A DNA stretch of 64,000 nucleotides from Pseudooceanicola batsensis HTCC2597 (GCF_000152725.1 NZ_CH724131.1:2015739-2079738); one strand, 5' to 3'; counted from the stretch's first letter, positions 52,921 to 63,075 are shown. The notes: generated from the letters alone by a model not told the origin. Numbers and translations are program-made.

Positions 52921-53324
52921 CACGCCGCCACCGGGTCGGCGAAGACGAAGCGCCGGTCCAGCCGGTACTTGACGAGATAGCCGATGCTCAGCCCCAGCAC
53001 GGCCCCGGCCTCGCGCGCGGCTTCGGTCTGCCAGGCGAGCCAGGCGATCGTTTCGGTCCCCCAGAAGATCATCGTCGTCGCACCACCCATCAGCGTGTAG
53101 AGCGTGAACCGCTTGCCATGTGCCGCAAGGCCCCGGCTGCGGTCCCCGAAGATCCACGCCTTGTCGAGAAGATACTTGACCACCAGCCCCGCCCCCGTCC
53201 CCGCGACCAGCGCCTCCGGCAGGCCGAAGGCCATGCCCAGGACGCCGCGCTGCACGGCAAGGTTGACGATCGTGGCGATCACCGCGAAAGCCGCGTACCG
53301 CAGGACGAGGCCGGAGAGGCTCAC
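52920..53324 (-). CDS. GtrA-family membrane protein
   Basis: 134 residues with four hydrophobic helices, GtrA pattern (RYAAFAVIATIVNLAVQR; YLLDKAWIFGD; YLVKYRLDRRFVF). GtrA proteins are proposed flippases for polyprenyl-phosphate-linked sugars. It overlaps the HAD-UbiA gene by 4 nt and the DprE1-like gene by 1 nt. Confidence 0.9.
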   Translation of the reverse strand: MSLSGLVLRYAAFAVIATIVNLAVQRGVLGMAFGLPEALVAGTGAGLVVKYLLDKAWIFGDRSRGLAAHGKRFTLYTLMGGATTMIFWGTETIAWLAWQTEAAREAGAVLGLSIGYLVKYRLDRRFVFADPVAA

Positions 53325-54769
53325 ACCCGCGCCCCCAGCACGACCAGCAGGCAGACCGCGCCGAAGGCCCCCAGGCTGACCGGATCGCGCGCCGCGAAAA
53401 CCACCGGATCATCGTGCATGCGGCCGCGATGCGTGATCAGGACGATGCGGCTGATCCAGAAAAGCAGCACGGCACAGATGCCGAACAGGATCTCGGGGGC
53501 GGTATAGAGCGCCGTGACATCGGGCGAACTGACGTAGAGCGCCATCACGAGGACCGAGACATAGCCGGAGCCGACCGCCATCATGGCAACCAGCGGAAGA
53601 TCCTCGGCCTGATAGCCCCGCCGTGTGTTCAGCGCCCGCCCCGCCGACACGGAATCGACAAGCTCCGCCTGCCGTTTGACCGCGGCGAGCGAGAAGAAGA
53701 AGAACATCGAGAAGGCCATCAGCCAGACCGATAGCGGGATTCCGGTCGCCGCCGCCCCGGCCGCGATGCGCAGCGTATAAAGCCCGGCCAGCGTGCAGAT
53801 ATCCACCACCGGCACCCGCTTCAGGCGCATCGAATAGGCCGAGGTCAGCCCGAGATACACCGCGAGAATGGCCAGAAACGTGGGCCCCAACGACAGGCCG
53901 AGCAGAAGCCCGGCCGCCATCAGCCCCGGCGCCATCCACAGCCCGTTCCGCAGCGCCAGCCGGCCCGAGGCGAAGGGCCGCACGCGCTTGCGCGGATGCG
54001 CCCGGTCCGAGGGAAGATCGAGAAGATCGTTCAGGACATAGACGCTCGACGCGACGAGGCTGAAGGCCAGGAATGCCACCACGGCCTGGCCCAGTGCGCC
54101 CGCATCAGTCCGGTGCGCCGCCAGCAGCGGCAGAAAAATCAGAAGGTTCTTGAGCCACTGATGCGGACGTAGCGCCGCCACCATGGCCCCCGGGGTATCC
54201 TGCGGCTCGGCCTGCAGATGTTCGGCCCCCTGCGGCGCCTGATCCCGGCCGGATCGGTCCAGACCGATCGTCACCGCCCTGTCGGCGGCGGCCCAGATCG
54301 GCGCATCGCTCGCAACGCTGCCGATATAGTCGAACCCGCCCCGTCCGAAACGGTCGATCAGGAAATCCGCCTTGGTCTGCGACCGCAGGTTCCGCCGCCC
54401 GTCCGAACCATGCGCCTCGTCGAACACGCCGAGGTGATCGGCCACCTGATCGGCCACGGCCTGATCCGCCGAGGTCACGAGCGCGGTGCGCCCGCCTCGG
54501 GTGCGCCATTCGCGCAGACGCGCCACGATCTCGGGCCGATAGGGCAGCGTGACCACATCCACCGCGCCGCGCCGGGCCAGTTCGCGCTTGAGCGCCGCCC
54601 GCCCCCGCAGCAGCGCGCGCGCCGCCGCCAGCGGCGCCGACCAGCCCGCTGCGAGCGCGGCCCAGAAGGTTTCGTCAAGGATCTCGGTCCGGATCAGCGT
54701 GCGGTCGAGGTCGCACACCAGAACGACGCGGTGTTCGCCCGCTGGCTGGAGTTGCTCGGCCTGTTCCAT
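53321..54769 (-). CDS. HAD phosphatase-UbiA prenyltransferase fusion
   Basis: 482 residues. The N-terminal HAD hydrolase (about 12-175) has D20-L-D-R-T24, VTS at 98-100 and the metal aspartate in SVASDAPIW (D155). The C-terminal UbiA domain (about 195-482) has N247-D-L-L-D251-L-P-S-D255 and eight to nine helices. Comparison with mycobacteria suggests transfer of 5-phosphoribosyl to decaprenyl phosphate (UbiA) and removal of the 5-phosphate (HAD), two consecutive steps in one protein. The start is ATG 54769 or an in-frame GTG at 54793. Confidence 0.9.
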   Translation of the reverse strand: MEQAEQLQPAGEHRVVLVCDLDRTLIRTEILDETFWAALAAGWSAPLAAARALLRGRAALKRELARRGAVDVVTLPYRPEIVARLREWRTRGGRTALVTSADQAVADQVADHLGVFDEAHGSDGRRNLRSQTKADFLIDRFGRGGFDYIGSVASDAPIWAAADRAVTIGLDRSGRDQAPQGAEHLQAEPQDTPGAMVAALRPHQWLKNLLIFLPLLAAHRTDAGALGQAVVAFLAFSLVASSVYVLNDLLDLPSDRAHPRKRVRPFASGRLALRNGLWMAPGLMAAGLLLGLSLGPTFLAILAVYLGLTSAYSMRLKRVPVVDICTLAGLYTLRIAAGAAATGIPLSVWLMAFSMFFFFSLAAVKRQAELVDSVSAGRALNTRRGYQAEDLPLVAMMAVGSGYVSVLVMALYVSSPDVTALYTAPEILFGICAVLLFWISRIVLITHRGRMHDDPVVFAARDPVSLGAFGAVCLLVVLGARV

Positions 54770-54897
54770 GGCATCTGCCCTTGCTGCCCGCACCGGGTTC
54801 CGGCTCTTTCGGCCACCTTCTCCGGGAACAATGGCAGGATAATGGAACCTGCCTGACGCAACAATGACTTCGCTCGGATTGTCGGAATTTCAGCGGA

Positions 54898-55521
54898 TCA
54901 TGTGACCGGATGGCGACCGGTCTTCTCGGTTACCATCTGGACCGCCGCCGCCACCGCTGCGCCGATATCCATGCCCGACGTATCGAGCGTCACCGCATCC
55001 TCGGCCGGCTTCATCGGCGCCGAGGCGCGGGCGCTGTCCCGGGCGTCCCGCTCGCGCAGATCGGCCAGCACGGCCTCGCGCGTCACATCGTGGCCGGTCG
55101 CGACCAACTCGCGGTAGCGCCGCTCGGCGCGGACGGCATCCGACGCGGTCACGAAGAACTTCACCTCCGCATCGGGGCAGATGATCGTGCCGATGTCGCG
55201 CCCGTCCAGCACCGCGCCGCCCTGGCGGCGGGCGAAGGCCCGCTGAAAGTCCACCAGCGCCGCCCGCACCTCGGGGATGGCGGCGACCACGCTGGCCGCG
55301 CGCGCCACCTCGGGCGTGCGAAGGTCGGCGGCCTCGAGATCCGTCGCGGTCAGTGTCCGCGCCGCCTCGATCGCCGCGGTGCCGTCGAGCGTCCGCCGTC
55401 CCGTCGCCCGGTAGATCAGCCCGGTGTCGAGATGCGCCAGGCCAAAGGCCGCCGCCAGCGCACGCGAGAGGGTGCCCTTGCCGGCCGCCGCGGGTCCGTC
55501 TATCGCAATGGTGAGTCTCAT
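54898..55521 (-). CDS. cmk: (d)CMP kinase
   Basis: 207 residues with the P-loop [19 protein letters not shown] at 5-23 and the [22 protein letters not shown] block, typical of bacterial cytidylate kinase. It phosphorylates CMP and dCMP. Downstream of aroA by 77 nt, the usual alphaproteobacterial order. rpsA, commonly next, is separated from it by the lipid-sugar module. Confidence 0.95.
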   Translation of the reverse strand: MRLTIAIDGPAAAGKGTLSRALAAAFGLAHLDTGLIYRATGRRTLDGTAAIEAARTLTATDLEAADLRTPEVARAASVVAAIPEVRAALVDFQRAFARRQGGAVLDGRDIGTIICPDAEVKFFVTASDAVRAERRYRELVATGHDVTREAVLADLRERDARDSARASAPMKPAEDAVTLDTSGMDIGAAVAAAVQMVTEKTGRHPVT

Positions 55522-55598
55522 CCCGGCCTCGGAATTGATGGGACGCCCTTGATGCCATTCTTCCCGGTCGATGACCAGCCTTGGGCGAGGTGCGGCGG

Positions 55599-56954
55599 CT
55601 ACGGCCGCTCGGTCCGGACGATCCGCGCCCCGAGCGCCGTCATAAGCGGCTCGAAGACCGGGAACGAGGTCGCGATCGGCTGGCCATCGTCCAGATGCAC
55701 GGGCGATTGCGCCGCCATGCCGAGACACAGGAACGACATGGCGATCCGGTGGTCGAGATGCGTGGCCACGGTCGCGCCGCCCGCCACGCCGCCGGCGCCG
55801 CAGCCGGTGACGATCCACCAGTCCTCGCCCTCTTCCACCTCGATCCCGTTCGCCCGCAGCCCCACGGCCATCGCGTCGATCCGGTCGGATTCCTTGACCC
55901 GGAGCTCGCGGACGCCGCGCATCTCCGTCCGGCCCTCCGCGAAGGCGGCGACCACCGACAGGACCGGATATTCGTCGATCATCGATGCCGCGCGTTCAGG
56001 CGGCACGGCGATGCCCTTCATCCCGGGCGAATAGCGGGCCCGCAGGTCCGCCACCGGCTCTCCCCCCTCCTCGCGCGGGTTCTCGTAGCTCAGGTCGGCC
56101 CCCATCTCGCGTAGGGTCTCGAACAGTCCGGCGCGGGTAGGGTTGAGCCCGATGTTGGGCACCAGCACGTCCGACCCCGGCACGATCAGCGCCGCGCAGA
56201 CCGGAAAGGCCGCCGAGGACGGGTCGCGGGGCACGGTGATCGTCTGCCCTTCCAGCTCGGGCTGACCGGTCAGGGTGATGATCCGCCCCTCGTCCGTGAC
56301 TTCGGTCGTGATCTCGGCGCCGAACCCCGCCAGCATCCGCTCGGTATGGTCGCGGGTCGGCTCGCGCTCGATCACCACGGTCCGGCCCGGCGCGTTCAGG
56401 CCGGCCAGAAGGACGGCCGACTTCACCTGCGCCGAGGGCACCGGCACCTCGTAGCGGACCGGCACCGGGTCGCGCGCGCCGATGATGGTCATCGGCAACC
56501 GCCCGCCCTCGCGCCCGACCGCCTGCGCCCCGAAGAGCGCCAGCGGATCGGTCACCCGCGCCATGGGCCGCCTGTTCAGGCTGGCGTCCCCGCTGAAGGT
56601 CGCGGTGACCGGCGAAGTCGCCATGGCGCCCATGATCAGCCGCACGCCGGTGCCCGAGTTGCCGCAATCGATGACGGTCTCGGGCTCGGCGAAACCGCCG
56701 ACCCCGACGCCGTGGACGCGCCATTCGCCGCCGCCCAGATCCGTGATCTCGGCCCCGAAGGCGCGCATCGCCTTCGCCGTGTCCAGAACGTCCTGACCTT
56801 CCAGCAGGCCGGAAATCCGGGTTTCTCCGACCGAGAGGGCGCCAAGGATCAGGGACCGGTGCGAGATCGACTTGTCGCCCGGCACATCGGCGGTGCCGGT
56901 CAGCGGTCCGGCAGGTTCCGCCATCATCGGGATCGGGGTGCCATGGGCGGACAT
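55599..56954 (-). CDS. aroA: 5-enolpyruvylshikimate-3-phosphate synthase
   Basis: 451 residues. The shikimate-pathway enzyme has [15 protein letters not shown] (27-41 region), the [14 protein letters not shown] loop, and KESDRIDAM near the C-terminus. Class II-like size with the alphaproteobacterial N-terminal extension. Sits between the cyclo-ligase and cmk, all minus strand. Confidence 0.96.
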   Translation of the reverse strand: MSAHGTPIPMMAEPAGPLTGTADVPGDKSISHRSLILGALSVGETRISGLLEGQDVLDTAKAMRAFGAEITDLGGGEWRVHGVGVGGFAEPETVIDCGNSGTGVRLIMGAMATSPVTATFSGDASLNRRPMARVTDPLALFGAQAVGREGGRLPMTIIGARDPVPVRYEVPVPSAQVKSAVLLAGLNAPGRTVVIEREPTRDHTERMLAGFGAEITTEVTDEGRIITLTGQPELEGQTITVPRDPSSAAFPVCAALIVPGSDVLVPNIGLNPTRAGLFETLREMGADLSYENPREEGGEPVADLRARYSPGMKGIAVPPERAASMIDEYPVLSVVAAFAEGRTEMRGVRELRVKESDRIDAMAVGLRANGIEVEEGEDWWIVTGCGAGGVAGGATVATHLDHRIAMSFLCLGMAAQSPVHLDDGQPIATSFPVFEPLMTALGARIVRTERP

Positions 56955-57018
56955 GTCGGATCTCCTCGCCTGGGTCGCCGCGCCTCTTACCCCAGCTTGC
57001 CGGGTCCGTCCATGGCCG

Positions 57019-57579
57019 CTACCCGCCGAACTCGATCACGCCCTTTTCCGTCACGATCATGTCCAGCGGCTGATCCGTCGGCTCGATGGGCAGCGCGTCG
57101 GTCTCCTGCGCCGCATAGGCGAAGCCGAGCGCCATCACCGGCCCTTCGGCCCGCAACCGTTCGAGCGTGCGGTCGTAGAAGCCGCCGCCATACCCCAGGC
57201 GCCCGCCGGCCCGGTCGAACGCCACCAGCGGGACGATCACGATCTGCGGCACCATGGGGCGCTGCACGGAGGGAATCCGCGCGCCGAACGGCCCCTCGAC
57301 CAGCTCCGCCTCCGGCTCCCACTCGGCGAAGAGAAGCGGCGCGTCCTTTTGCACGATGATGGGCACTCCGACAGGCCCGTGCGCCGCCGCCTCGGACATC
57401 GCCGGCAGCGGATCGATTTCGGTCCGGATCGGCAGATAACCGGAAACCGGAGCGCCGCGATACCCGGCGAGCACTTCGGACAGCACGCCGCTGGCGCGGC
57501 CGCCGCCAAGCGCGTGCGCCGCCTTGCGACGGGCGAAGGCGGCGAGACGGGCCGCCGCCTTTTCGGCCTCGATGCTCAT
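57019..57579 (-). CDS. 5-formyltetrahydrofolate cyclo-ligase
   Basis: 186 residues; converts 5-formyl-THF to methenyl-THF with ATP. Seen: [38 protein letters not shown] and FAYAAQE. ATG 57579 overlaps the mgtE stop by 4 nt, so it is coupled to mgtE. Confidence 0.93.
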   Translation of the reverse strand: MSIEAEKAAARLAAFARRKAAHALGGGRASGVLSEVLAGYRGAPVSGYLPIRTEIDPLPAMSEAAAHGPVGVPIIVQKDAPLLFAEWEPEAELVEGPFGARIPSVQRPMVPQIVIVPLVAFDRAGGRLGYGGGFYDRTLERLRAEGPVMALGFAYAAQETDALPIEPTDQPLDMIVTEKGVIEFGG

Positions 57580-58970
57580 AGCAGCATCACCCCGGCGAGG
57601 CCGAGGAAGGCGAAGAAACCGACGATGTCGGTCACGGTGGTCACGAAGGCGCCCGAGGCCAGCGCCGGATCGACCCCGATCCGGTCGAGCGCCACGGGGA
57701 TCACGGTGCCCGCGAACCCAGCGATCACCAGGTTGATGACCATCGCCGCGGCGATCACCACGCCCAGCATGGGCGTGCCGAACCAGATCAGCCCGACGAT
57801 CCCCATGACCACCGCAAAGATGACGCCGTTCACGAGGCCCACGGCGCATTCCCGGCCGATCACGCGCCAGACGTTCGCGCCGGTCAGGTCCTTCGTCGCG
57901 ATCGAGCGCACGGCAACGGTCAGCGACTGTGTCCCCGCGTTGCCCCCCATCGAGGCGACGATCGGCATCAGAACTGCCAGCGCCACGAACTGGGCGATCG
58001 TCTCTTCGAACTGGGCGATCACCAGCGAGGCCAGGATCGCCGTCACCAGGTTCACGGCGAGCCAGGGAAACCGGCGCCGCGTCGTGTCGATCACCCGGTC
58101 GCTCAGCGTGCTTTCCTCGCTCACCCCGGCGAGGCGCAGCATGTCCTCGTCATGCTCCTGGTCGAGGACGATCATCGCGTCGTCGATCGTGATGACGCCC
58201 ACCAGACGCTCGTCGTCATCGACCACCGGCGCCGAGATCAGGTGGTACTGGTTAAAGGCGTAGGCCACGTCGCCCTCGTCCACCGCGCCGTTGAAGGTCC
58301 GGAAACTGGGTTCCGTGATCTCGTTCAGCCGCGTCCTGCGCGGGCTGGCCATGAGGCTGCCCAGCGTCACGTGCCCGACCGGTTTGAACCGCGGGTCCGT
58401 CAGGATGACGTGGTAGAACTGGTCGGGCAGATCCTCCCTCTCGCGCATGTAGTCGATGGCCTGACCGACGTTCCAGAACTCGGGCACCGCCACGACCTCG
58501 CGCTGCATCAGACGGCCGGCCGATTCCTCGGGATAGGAAAGCGCCTGCTGCACCGCGACACGGTCGCTGTCCTCGAGCGCGCCGAGAATCGCCTCCTGCT
58601 GCGGCCCTTCCAGATATTCCACAAGGTCGACGACATCGTCCGAATCGAGGTCGCGCACCGCGTCGGCCAGCACGTCCGGGTTGAGGATCGCGATGATTTC
58701 CTGCCGCAGCGACTCGTCGAGTTCGGACAGGATGTCGCCGTCGAACTCCTTGTCGTAGAGCCGGACGAGCCGTCCGCGATCGTAGGCGTTGATCTGCTCC
58801 AGAAGGTCGGCGATATCGGCCGCGTGCAGCGGCTCCATCAGCTCGACCAACTGCTCCCGGTTCTCGGTATCGACCGCGTAGAGGATCGCAGTGATCGTCC
58901 GACGGTCGAGCGTATAGCTGTCTTCTTCGGGACGTTCCGCTTCGAGGACCTCTTCGGGCTCTTCGTTCAT
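57576..58970 (-). CDS. mgtE: magnesium transporter MgtE
   Basis: 464 residues: a cytoplasmic N domain (about 25-135), tandem CBS domains (about 140-265) and five membrane helices from about 290 on, with the pore signature MPIVASMGGNAGTQSLTVAVR. The acidic residues at the N/CBS interface (EFDGDILSELDE) fit Mg2+ gating. It heads the minus-strand run. The 130-nt gap to guaD shows no riboswitch-like fold. Confidence 0.95.
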   Translation of the reverse strand: MNEEPEEVLEAERPEEDSYTLDRRTITAILYAVDTENREQLVELMEPLHAADIADLLEQINAYDRGRLVRLYDKEFDGDILSELDESLRQEIIAILNPDVLADAVRDLDSDDVVDLVEYLEGPQQEAILGALEDSDRVAVQQALSYPEESAGRLMQREVVAVPEFWNVGQAIDYMREREDLPDQFYHVILTDPRFKPVGHVTLGSLMASPRRTRLNEITEPSFRTFNGAVDEGDVAYAFNQYHLISAPVVDDDERLVGVITIDDAMIVLDQEHDEDMLRLAGVSEESTLSDRVIDTTRRRFPWLAVNLVTAILASLVIAQFEETIAQFVALAVLMPIVASMGGNAGTQSLTVAVRSIATKDLTGANVWRVIGRECAVGLVNGVIFAVVMGIVGLIWFGTPMLGVVIAAAMVINLVIAGFAGTVIPVALDRIGVDPALASGAFVTTVTDIVGFFAFLGLAGVMLL

Positions 58971-59100
58971 GCCGTGCTCCTACCGCCGTGTTTTTCATAG
59001 AGGACAATCCGCGGCGAAAACAATGCCGGAGCGGCATTTGGAGGACCGTTTACGGAGGCCTGCTGCCGCTGTACGCTGCACCGCGGAACCGGAGATTGCG

Positions 59101-60393
59101 ATGCCCGACCCCACCCTTCTTACGGGACGAGTCCTGAACACACTGTCCGATCCTTTCCGGGAGCCGGCAGAGGAGGCGCTGCGGATCGAGGATGACTGGG
59201 GCGTCGTGCTGGAGCGGGGCCGGATCGCGGCCGCCGGGCCGGCCGGAGACTTGCGGCGCGACTGGCCGACGGCCACGGAAATCGCCTACGGGCGCGATCT
59301 CATCTGCCCCGGTTTCGTCGATGCCCACGCCCACTATCCCCAGACCGCGATCATCGCCTCCTGGGGCAAGCGCCTGATCGACTGGCTGAACAGCTACACC
59401 TTCCCCGAGGAGATGCGCTTTGGCGATGCCGACTATGCCGCTGAAATCGCCGCGCGCTACCTCGACCTGACGGCCGCGAACGGCACGACGACCATCTGCA
59501 CCTTCTGCACGATCCATCCCGCCTCGGTCGATGCGATCATGTCCGAGGCGCAGTCGCGGGGGCAGCGCCTCGTGGCGGGCAAGACCTGCATGGACCGCAA
59601 CGCCCCGGAAGGACTGAAGGACACCGCTCAATCCGCCTATGACGACAGCAAGGCCCTGCTGGAGAAATGGCACGGGCGCGATCGGTTGTCCTATGCCCTC
59701 ACGCCCCGCTTTTCCCCGACCTCCACGCCCGATCAGCTGTCGGCCCTGGGCGCCCTCTGGGCCGAACATCCCGACTGCCTGATGCAGACGCATCTGTCCG
59801 AGCAGACGGACGAAATTGACTGGGTCAAGTCGCTCTATCCTTCGGCACGCGACTATCTCGACACCTACGAAAGCCATGGCCTGCTCGGGCCGAACGGCCT
59901 TTACGGTCATGCGATCCATCTGGAAGCCAGAGAGCGCGACAGGCTGAAGGAAACCGGCGCCGCGCTGGTGCATTGCCCGACCTCGAACACCTTCATCGGC
60001 TCGGGCCTGTTCGACATGGCCGGGCTTGCGGACGAGGGGCAGCGCATCGGCCTTGCCACGGATACCGGCGGCGGCTCGTCCTTCTCGATGCTGCGCACCA
60101 TGGCCGCGGCCTATGAGATCGGGCAGCTGCGGGGCACGCCGCTCCATGCGGCCCAGCTGCTCTGGCTGGCCACCCGGGGCTCGGCTCAGGCCCTTCGGAT
60201 GGACGACCGGATCGGGTCGATCCGCACGGGGATGGAGGCCGATCTCGTTGTTCTCGACCTCGGGTCGACCCCGGCCATCCAGCAGAGGGCGGAGCGGGCG
60301 GATGACGCCTGGGAAGAAGTCTTCGCGACCATCATGATGGGCGACGACCGTGCGGTTCGCGCGACCTGGATCGGCGGCAAGGTGGCCGGGTGA
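59101..60393 (+). CDS. guaD: guanine deaminase
   Basis: 430 residues of the amidohydrolase superfamily; converts guanine to xanthine. The metal ligands appear in VDAHAHYPQ, QTHLSEQTDEIDWV, GHAIHL and LATDTGGGSSFSML. ATG 59101 is preceded by CCGGAGATTGCG. It converges on the 8-oxoguanine deaminase gene, 12 nt apart. Confidence 0.94.
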   Translation: MPDPTLLTGRVLNTLSDPFREPAEEALRIEDDWGVVLERGRIAAAGPAGDLRRDWPTATEIAYGRDLICPGFVDAHAHYPQTAIIASWGKRLIDWLNSYTFPEEMRFGDADYAAEIAARYLDLTAANGTTTICTFCTIHPASVDAIMSEAQSRGQRLVAGKTCMDRNAPEGLKDTAQSAYDDSKALLEKWHGRDRLSYALTPRFSPTSTPDQLSALGALWAEHPDCLMQTHLSEQTDEIDWVKSLYPSARDYLDTYESHGLLGPNGLYGHAIHLEARERDRLKETGAALVHCPTSNTFIGSGLFDMAGLADEGQRIGLATDTGGGSSFSMLRTMAAAYEIGQLRGTPLHAAQLLWLATRGSAQALRMDDRIGSIRTGMEADLVVLDLGSTPAIQQRAERADDAWEEVFATIMMGDDRAVRATWIGGKVAG

Positions 60394-60405
60394 TGCCCGC
60401 CCGGG

Positions 60406-61740
60406 TCAGACCGCCAGCCGCCGCGCCAGCCGGTTCGCCTGTTCCACGACCAGCGGCAGGTCGACCGTGACCAGCTGACCGTCGCGCACCACCTGGCGCC
60501 CCTCGACCAGCAGGTCGCGCGCCTTCACCGGTCCGGCCAGCAAAAGGGCCGCCGGATCCCAGGATCCCGCGCTTTCGATGCCCGAGACGTCCCAGATGGC
60601 GATGTCGCCGCGGGCCCCCACCTCGATCCGGCCGCAATCCGGCCGCCCGAGGACCTCTGCGCCGCCCCGCGTCGCAAGCTCCAGCGCCTCGCGCGCGCTC
60701 ATCGCATCCGCGCCGTTCCCGACGCGCTGAAGCAGCATCGCCTGTCGCGCCTCCAGCACCAGGTTCGCCGCGTCGTTCGAGGCCGAGCCATCGACCCCCA
60801 GCCCCACGGGCACCCCGGCGTCCCGCATCGACCGGACCGGGGCGATCCCCGAGCCGAGCCGGCAGTTGGAACAGGGGCAATGCGCCACCCCGGTCCGGCT
60901 TTGGGCGAACAGCGCGATCTCCGCGCCGTCGAGCTTGACGCAATGCGCGTGCCATACGTCCGGACCCGTCCAGCCGAGGTCCTCGGCATACCGGCCCGGC
61001 CGGCACCCGAACTGCGACAGGGAATAGGCGACGTCCTCGTCGTTTTCGGCCAGGTGTGTGTGCATCATAACGCCCTTGTCCCGCGCCAGCAGCGCCGCGT
61101 CGCGCATCAGGCCACGGCTGACGGAAAAGGGCGAACAGGGGGCGACGCCGACCCGGATCATCGACCCGGCCGAGGGGTCGTGGAAGGCGTCGATCACCCG
61201 GATGCAGTCGTCGAGAATCGCCTCTTCCCGTTCGACCAGCGCATCGGGTGGCAGGCCGCCCGCGCTTTCGCCGATGCTCATGGCGCCGCGGGTCGGATGA
61301 AACCGCAAACCGATTTCCTGTGCCGCCTCGATCGTGTCGTCCAGACGCGCGCCGTTGGGGTAGAGATAGAGGTGATCCGAGGACAGGCTGCAGCCCGACA
61401 GTGCCAGCTCGGCCAGACCCGCGAGGGCCGAGATGCGCATCTCTTCGGGGCCGAAGCGCGACCAGATCGGATAGAGCGTCCGGAGCCAGCCGAAGAGCAG
61501 CGCATCCTGCCCCCCCGGCACCGCCCGCGTCAGGGTCTGGTAAAGGTGGTGATGCGTGTTCACCAGCCCCGGCGTGACCACGCAGCCCTGGGCGGCGATG
61601 ACCTCGCCGGTCGTCGACAGACCCTCGCCGATCTCCGCGATCACGCCGTCGCGGATCAGGACGTCGGCGCGGCGCAACTCTCTCCGGTCGTCGTCCATCG
61701 TCAGCATGTGACCGGCGCGGCGGATGAGAAGTTCGGGCAT
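60406..61740 (-). CDS. 8-oxoguanine deaminase-like amidohydrolase
   Basis: 444 residues. NTHHHLYQTLTRAVPGGQDALLF, MHTHLAENDEDVAYS, WHAHCVKLDGAEI and GLGVDGSASNDAANL match the COG0402 subgroup containing 8-oxoguanine deaminase. This is a purine-repair/salvage enzyme acting on 8-oxoguanine or a related base. It lies 9 nt downstream of hisN. Confidence 0.87.
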   Translation of the reverse strand: MPELLIRRAGHMLTMDDDRRELRRADVLIRDGVIAEIGEGLSTTGEVIAAQGCVVTPGLVNTHHHLYQTLTRAVPGGQDALLFGWLRTLYPIWSRFGPEEMRISALAGLAELALSGCSLSSDHLYLYPNGARLDDTIEAAQEIGLRFHPTRGAMSIGESAGGLPPDALVEREEAILDDCIRVIDAFHDPSAGSMIRVGVAPCSPFSVSRGLMRDAALLARDKGVMMHTHLAENDEDVAYSLSQFGCRPGRYAEDLGWTGPDVWHAHCVKLDGAEIALFAQSRTGVAHCPCSNCRLGSGIAPVRSMRDAGVPVGLGVDGSASNDAANLVLEARQAMLLQRVGNGADAMSAREALELATRGGAEVLGRPDCGRIEVGARGDIAIWDVSGIESAGSWDPAALLLAGPVKARDLLVEGRQVVRDGQLVTVDLPLVVEQANRLARRLAV

Positions 61741-61749
61741 TGGCGGACC

Positions 61750-62538
61750 TCAGGCGTAGGGGTTCAGCAGCTCCAGGGCCTCGGCGTGAAGCTCTTCGTT
61801 GGCCGCCGCGACGGCCCGGCCGCCATGATGCGCGGCGCCGCCGCTCCAGTCGGTGACGATGCCTCCGGCGGCGGCGATCACCGCCATCGGCCCCTGGATG
61901 TCGTAGGCGTTCAGGCCGGCCTCGATCACCAGGTCGGCCTGTCCGAGCGCGACGAGGGCATAGCCGTAGCAGTCCATCCCGTACCGGACGAGGCGCGCCC
62001 GTTCGGCCACGGCACGAAAGCCCAGGCGGTCCTGTTCCGTCCCGACCTCGGGGAAGGTGGTGAAGAGCTTGGCCTCCGCCAGCCGGGCCGCCGGGTTGGT
62101 CCGCAACGGCATCGTGCCGTGCGGGCCGGTCAGGCTGGCGCGGCCGAACCCGCCCTCGAACCTCTCGCCGATATAGGGCTGATCGATCATGCCGTAGACC
62201 GGGCCGCTGTCGTCGGACACGGCGATCAGCACGCCCCACGTCGGCGTGCCCGAGATGAAGGCGCGGGTGCCGTCGATCGGGTCGAGCACCCAGGTCAGCC
62301 CGCTGGTGCCCTCCTGCGCGCCGAATTCCTCGCCGAGGATGGCATCGGTCGGCCGTCGCCGCGCGAGAACGGATCGCATGGCGCGTTCGGCCGCGTGATC
62401 CGCCGCGGTCACCGGGTCGAAGCCGGCGGTCAGCTTGTTCTCGGCCTCCAGCCCCGGCACGCGGAAAAACGGCAGGATCGCCGCCCGGGCGGCGTCGGCC
62501 ATTTCATGTGCGGTGGCGATGATCTGCTGGCGGTCCAT
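61750..62538 (-). CDS. hisN: histidinol-phosphatase, inositol-monophosphatase type
   Basis: 262 residues with the IMPase metal motifs: DPVTAADHAAE, LGEEFG, and WVLDPIDGTRAFISGTPTWG, plus the late AYDIQGPMAVIAAAGG. HisN dephosphorylates L-histidinol phosphate. It precedes 8-oxoguanine deaminase by 9 nt and follows a terminator for the XRE gene. Confidence 0.9.
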   Translation of the reverse strand: MDRQQIIATAHEMADAARAAILPFFRVPGLEAENKLTAGFDPVTAADHAAERAMRSVLARRRPTDAILGEEFGAQEGTSGLTWVLDPIDGTRAFISGTPTWGVLIAVSDDSGPVYGMIDQPYIGERFEGGFGRASLTGPHGTMPLRTNPAARLAEAKLFTTFPEVGTEQDRLGFRAVAERARLVRYGMDCYGYALVALGQADLVIEAGLNAYDIQGPMAVIAAAGGIVTDWSGGAAHHGGRAVAAANEELHAEALELLNPYA

Positions 62539-62577
62539 GGCACATCCTTTCGGATCGCCTGATAGGCCAGCCTGCCG

Positions 62578-62602
62578 AAATAGAAAAGGGCGCCGCGCGC
62601 CC
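62578..62602 (-). terminator. terminator after the XRE gene
   Basis: On the minus strand: perfect 6-bp GC stem (62588-62593 with 62597-62602), 3-nt loop, then TTTTCTATTT. Located 40 nt past the XRE stop. Confidence 0.75.
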
Positions 62603-62641
62603 CCTGCTCCGTCTCGGTGCTCTGCGTCAGCCCGGCGGCTT

Positions 62642-63007
62642 TCAGGCGACGTCGCTCAGAACCCGGGCCAGTTCGAAGAGCCGGCGGCGCTGCGCTTCGG
62701 GAATGGCATAGTAGGATCGGACGAGGTCCAGCGCTTCCTTGTCGCCAAGGATATCGGCCGGAATCTTGTTGCTTGCCTTGGTGTCTTCCTCGTTCAACCC
62801 CTCGAAGAAGAAACTGACCGATACCTCAAGGGCGTCCGCGATATCCCAGAGCCGCGAGGCGCTGACGCGGTTGGCCCCTGTCTCGTATTTCTGAATTTGC
62901 TGGAACTTGATGCCGACGCGCTCTGCCAACTGCTGCTGGGTCATGCCGACAAGCCATCGACGATGGCGAATACGTTTTCCGACATGAACATCAACAGGGT
63001 GCGTCAT
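62642..63007 (-). CDS. XRE-family transcriptional regulator, PraR-like
   Basis: 121 residues. N-terminal HTH (about 8-64) with VGKRIRHRRWLVGMTQQQLA and FQQIQKYETGANRVSASRLWDIA, then VSVSFFFEGL and a helical C-terminus. This pattern is that of the PraR/alphaproteobacterial XRE regulators known to govern surface and symbiotic traits. The target in this genome is unknown. ATG 63007 has GAGGAGG upstream. Confidence 0.9.
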   Translation of the reverse strand: MTHPVDVHVGKRIRHRRWLVGMTQQQLAERVGIKFQQIQKYETGANRVSASRLWDIADALEVSVSFFFEGLNEEDTKASNKIPADILGDKEALDLVRSYYAIPEAQRRRLFELARVLSDVA

Positions 63008-63075
63008 CGCGAACCTCCTCGTGCTTACAAATGTGGGGAGAGAAATTTCTGCCCAGACGGCTTAAATGAAATCCA

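Noticed and set aside
53409-53939. Glycine-rich frame within the UbiA gene
   Set aside because: Alternative frame of a clear membrane prenyltransferase.
58971-59100. Mg2+ riboswitch before mgtE
   Set aside because: 130 nt without the expected conserved loops or long paired arms.
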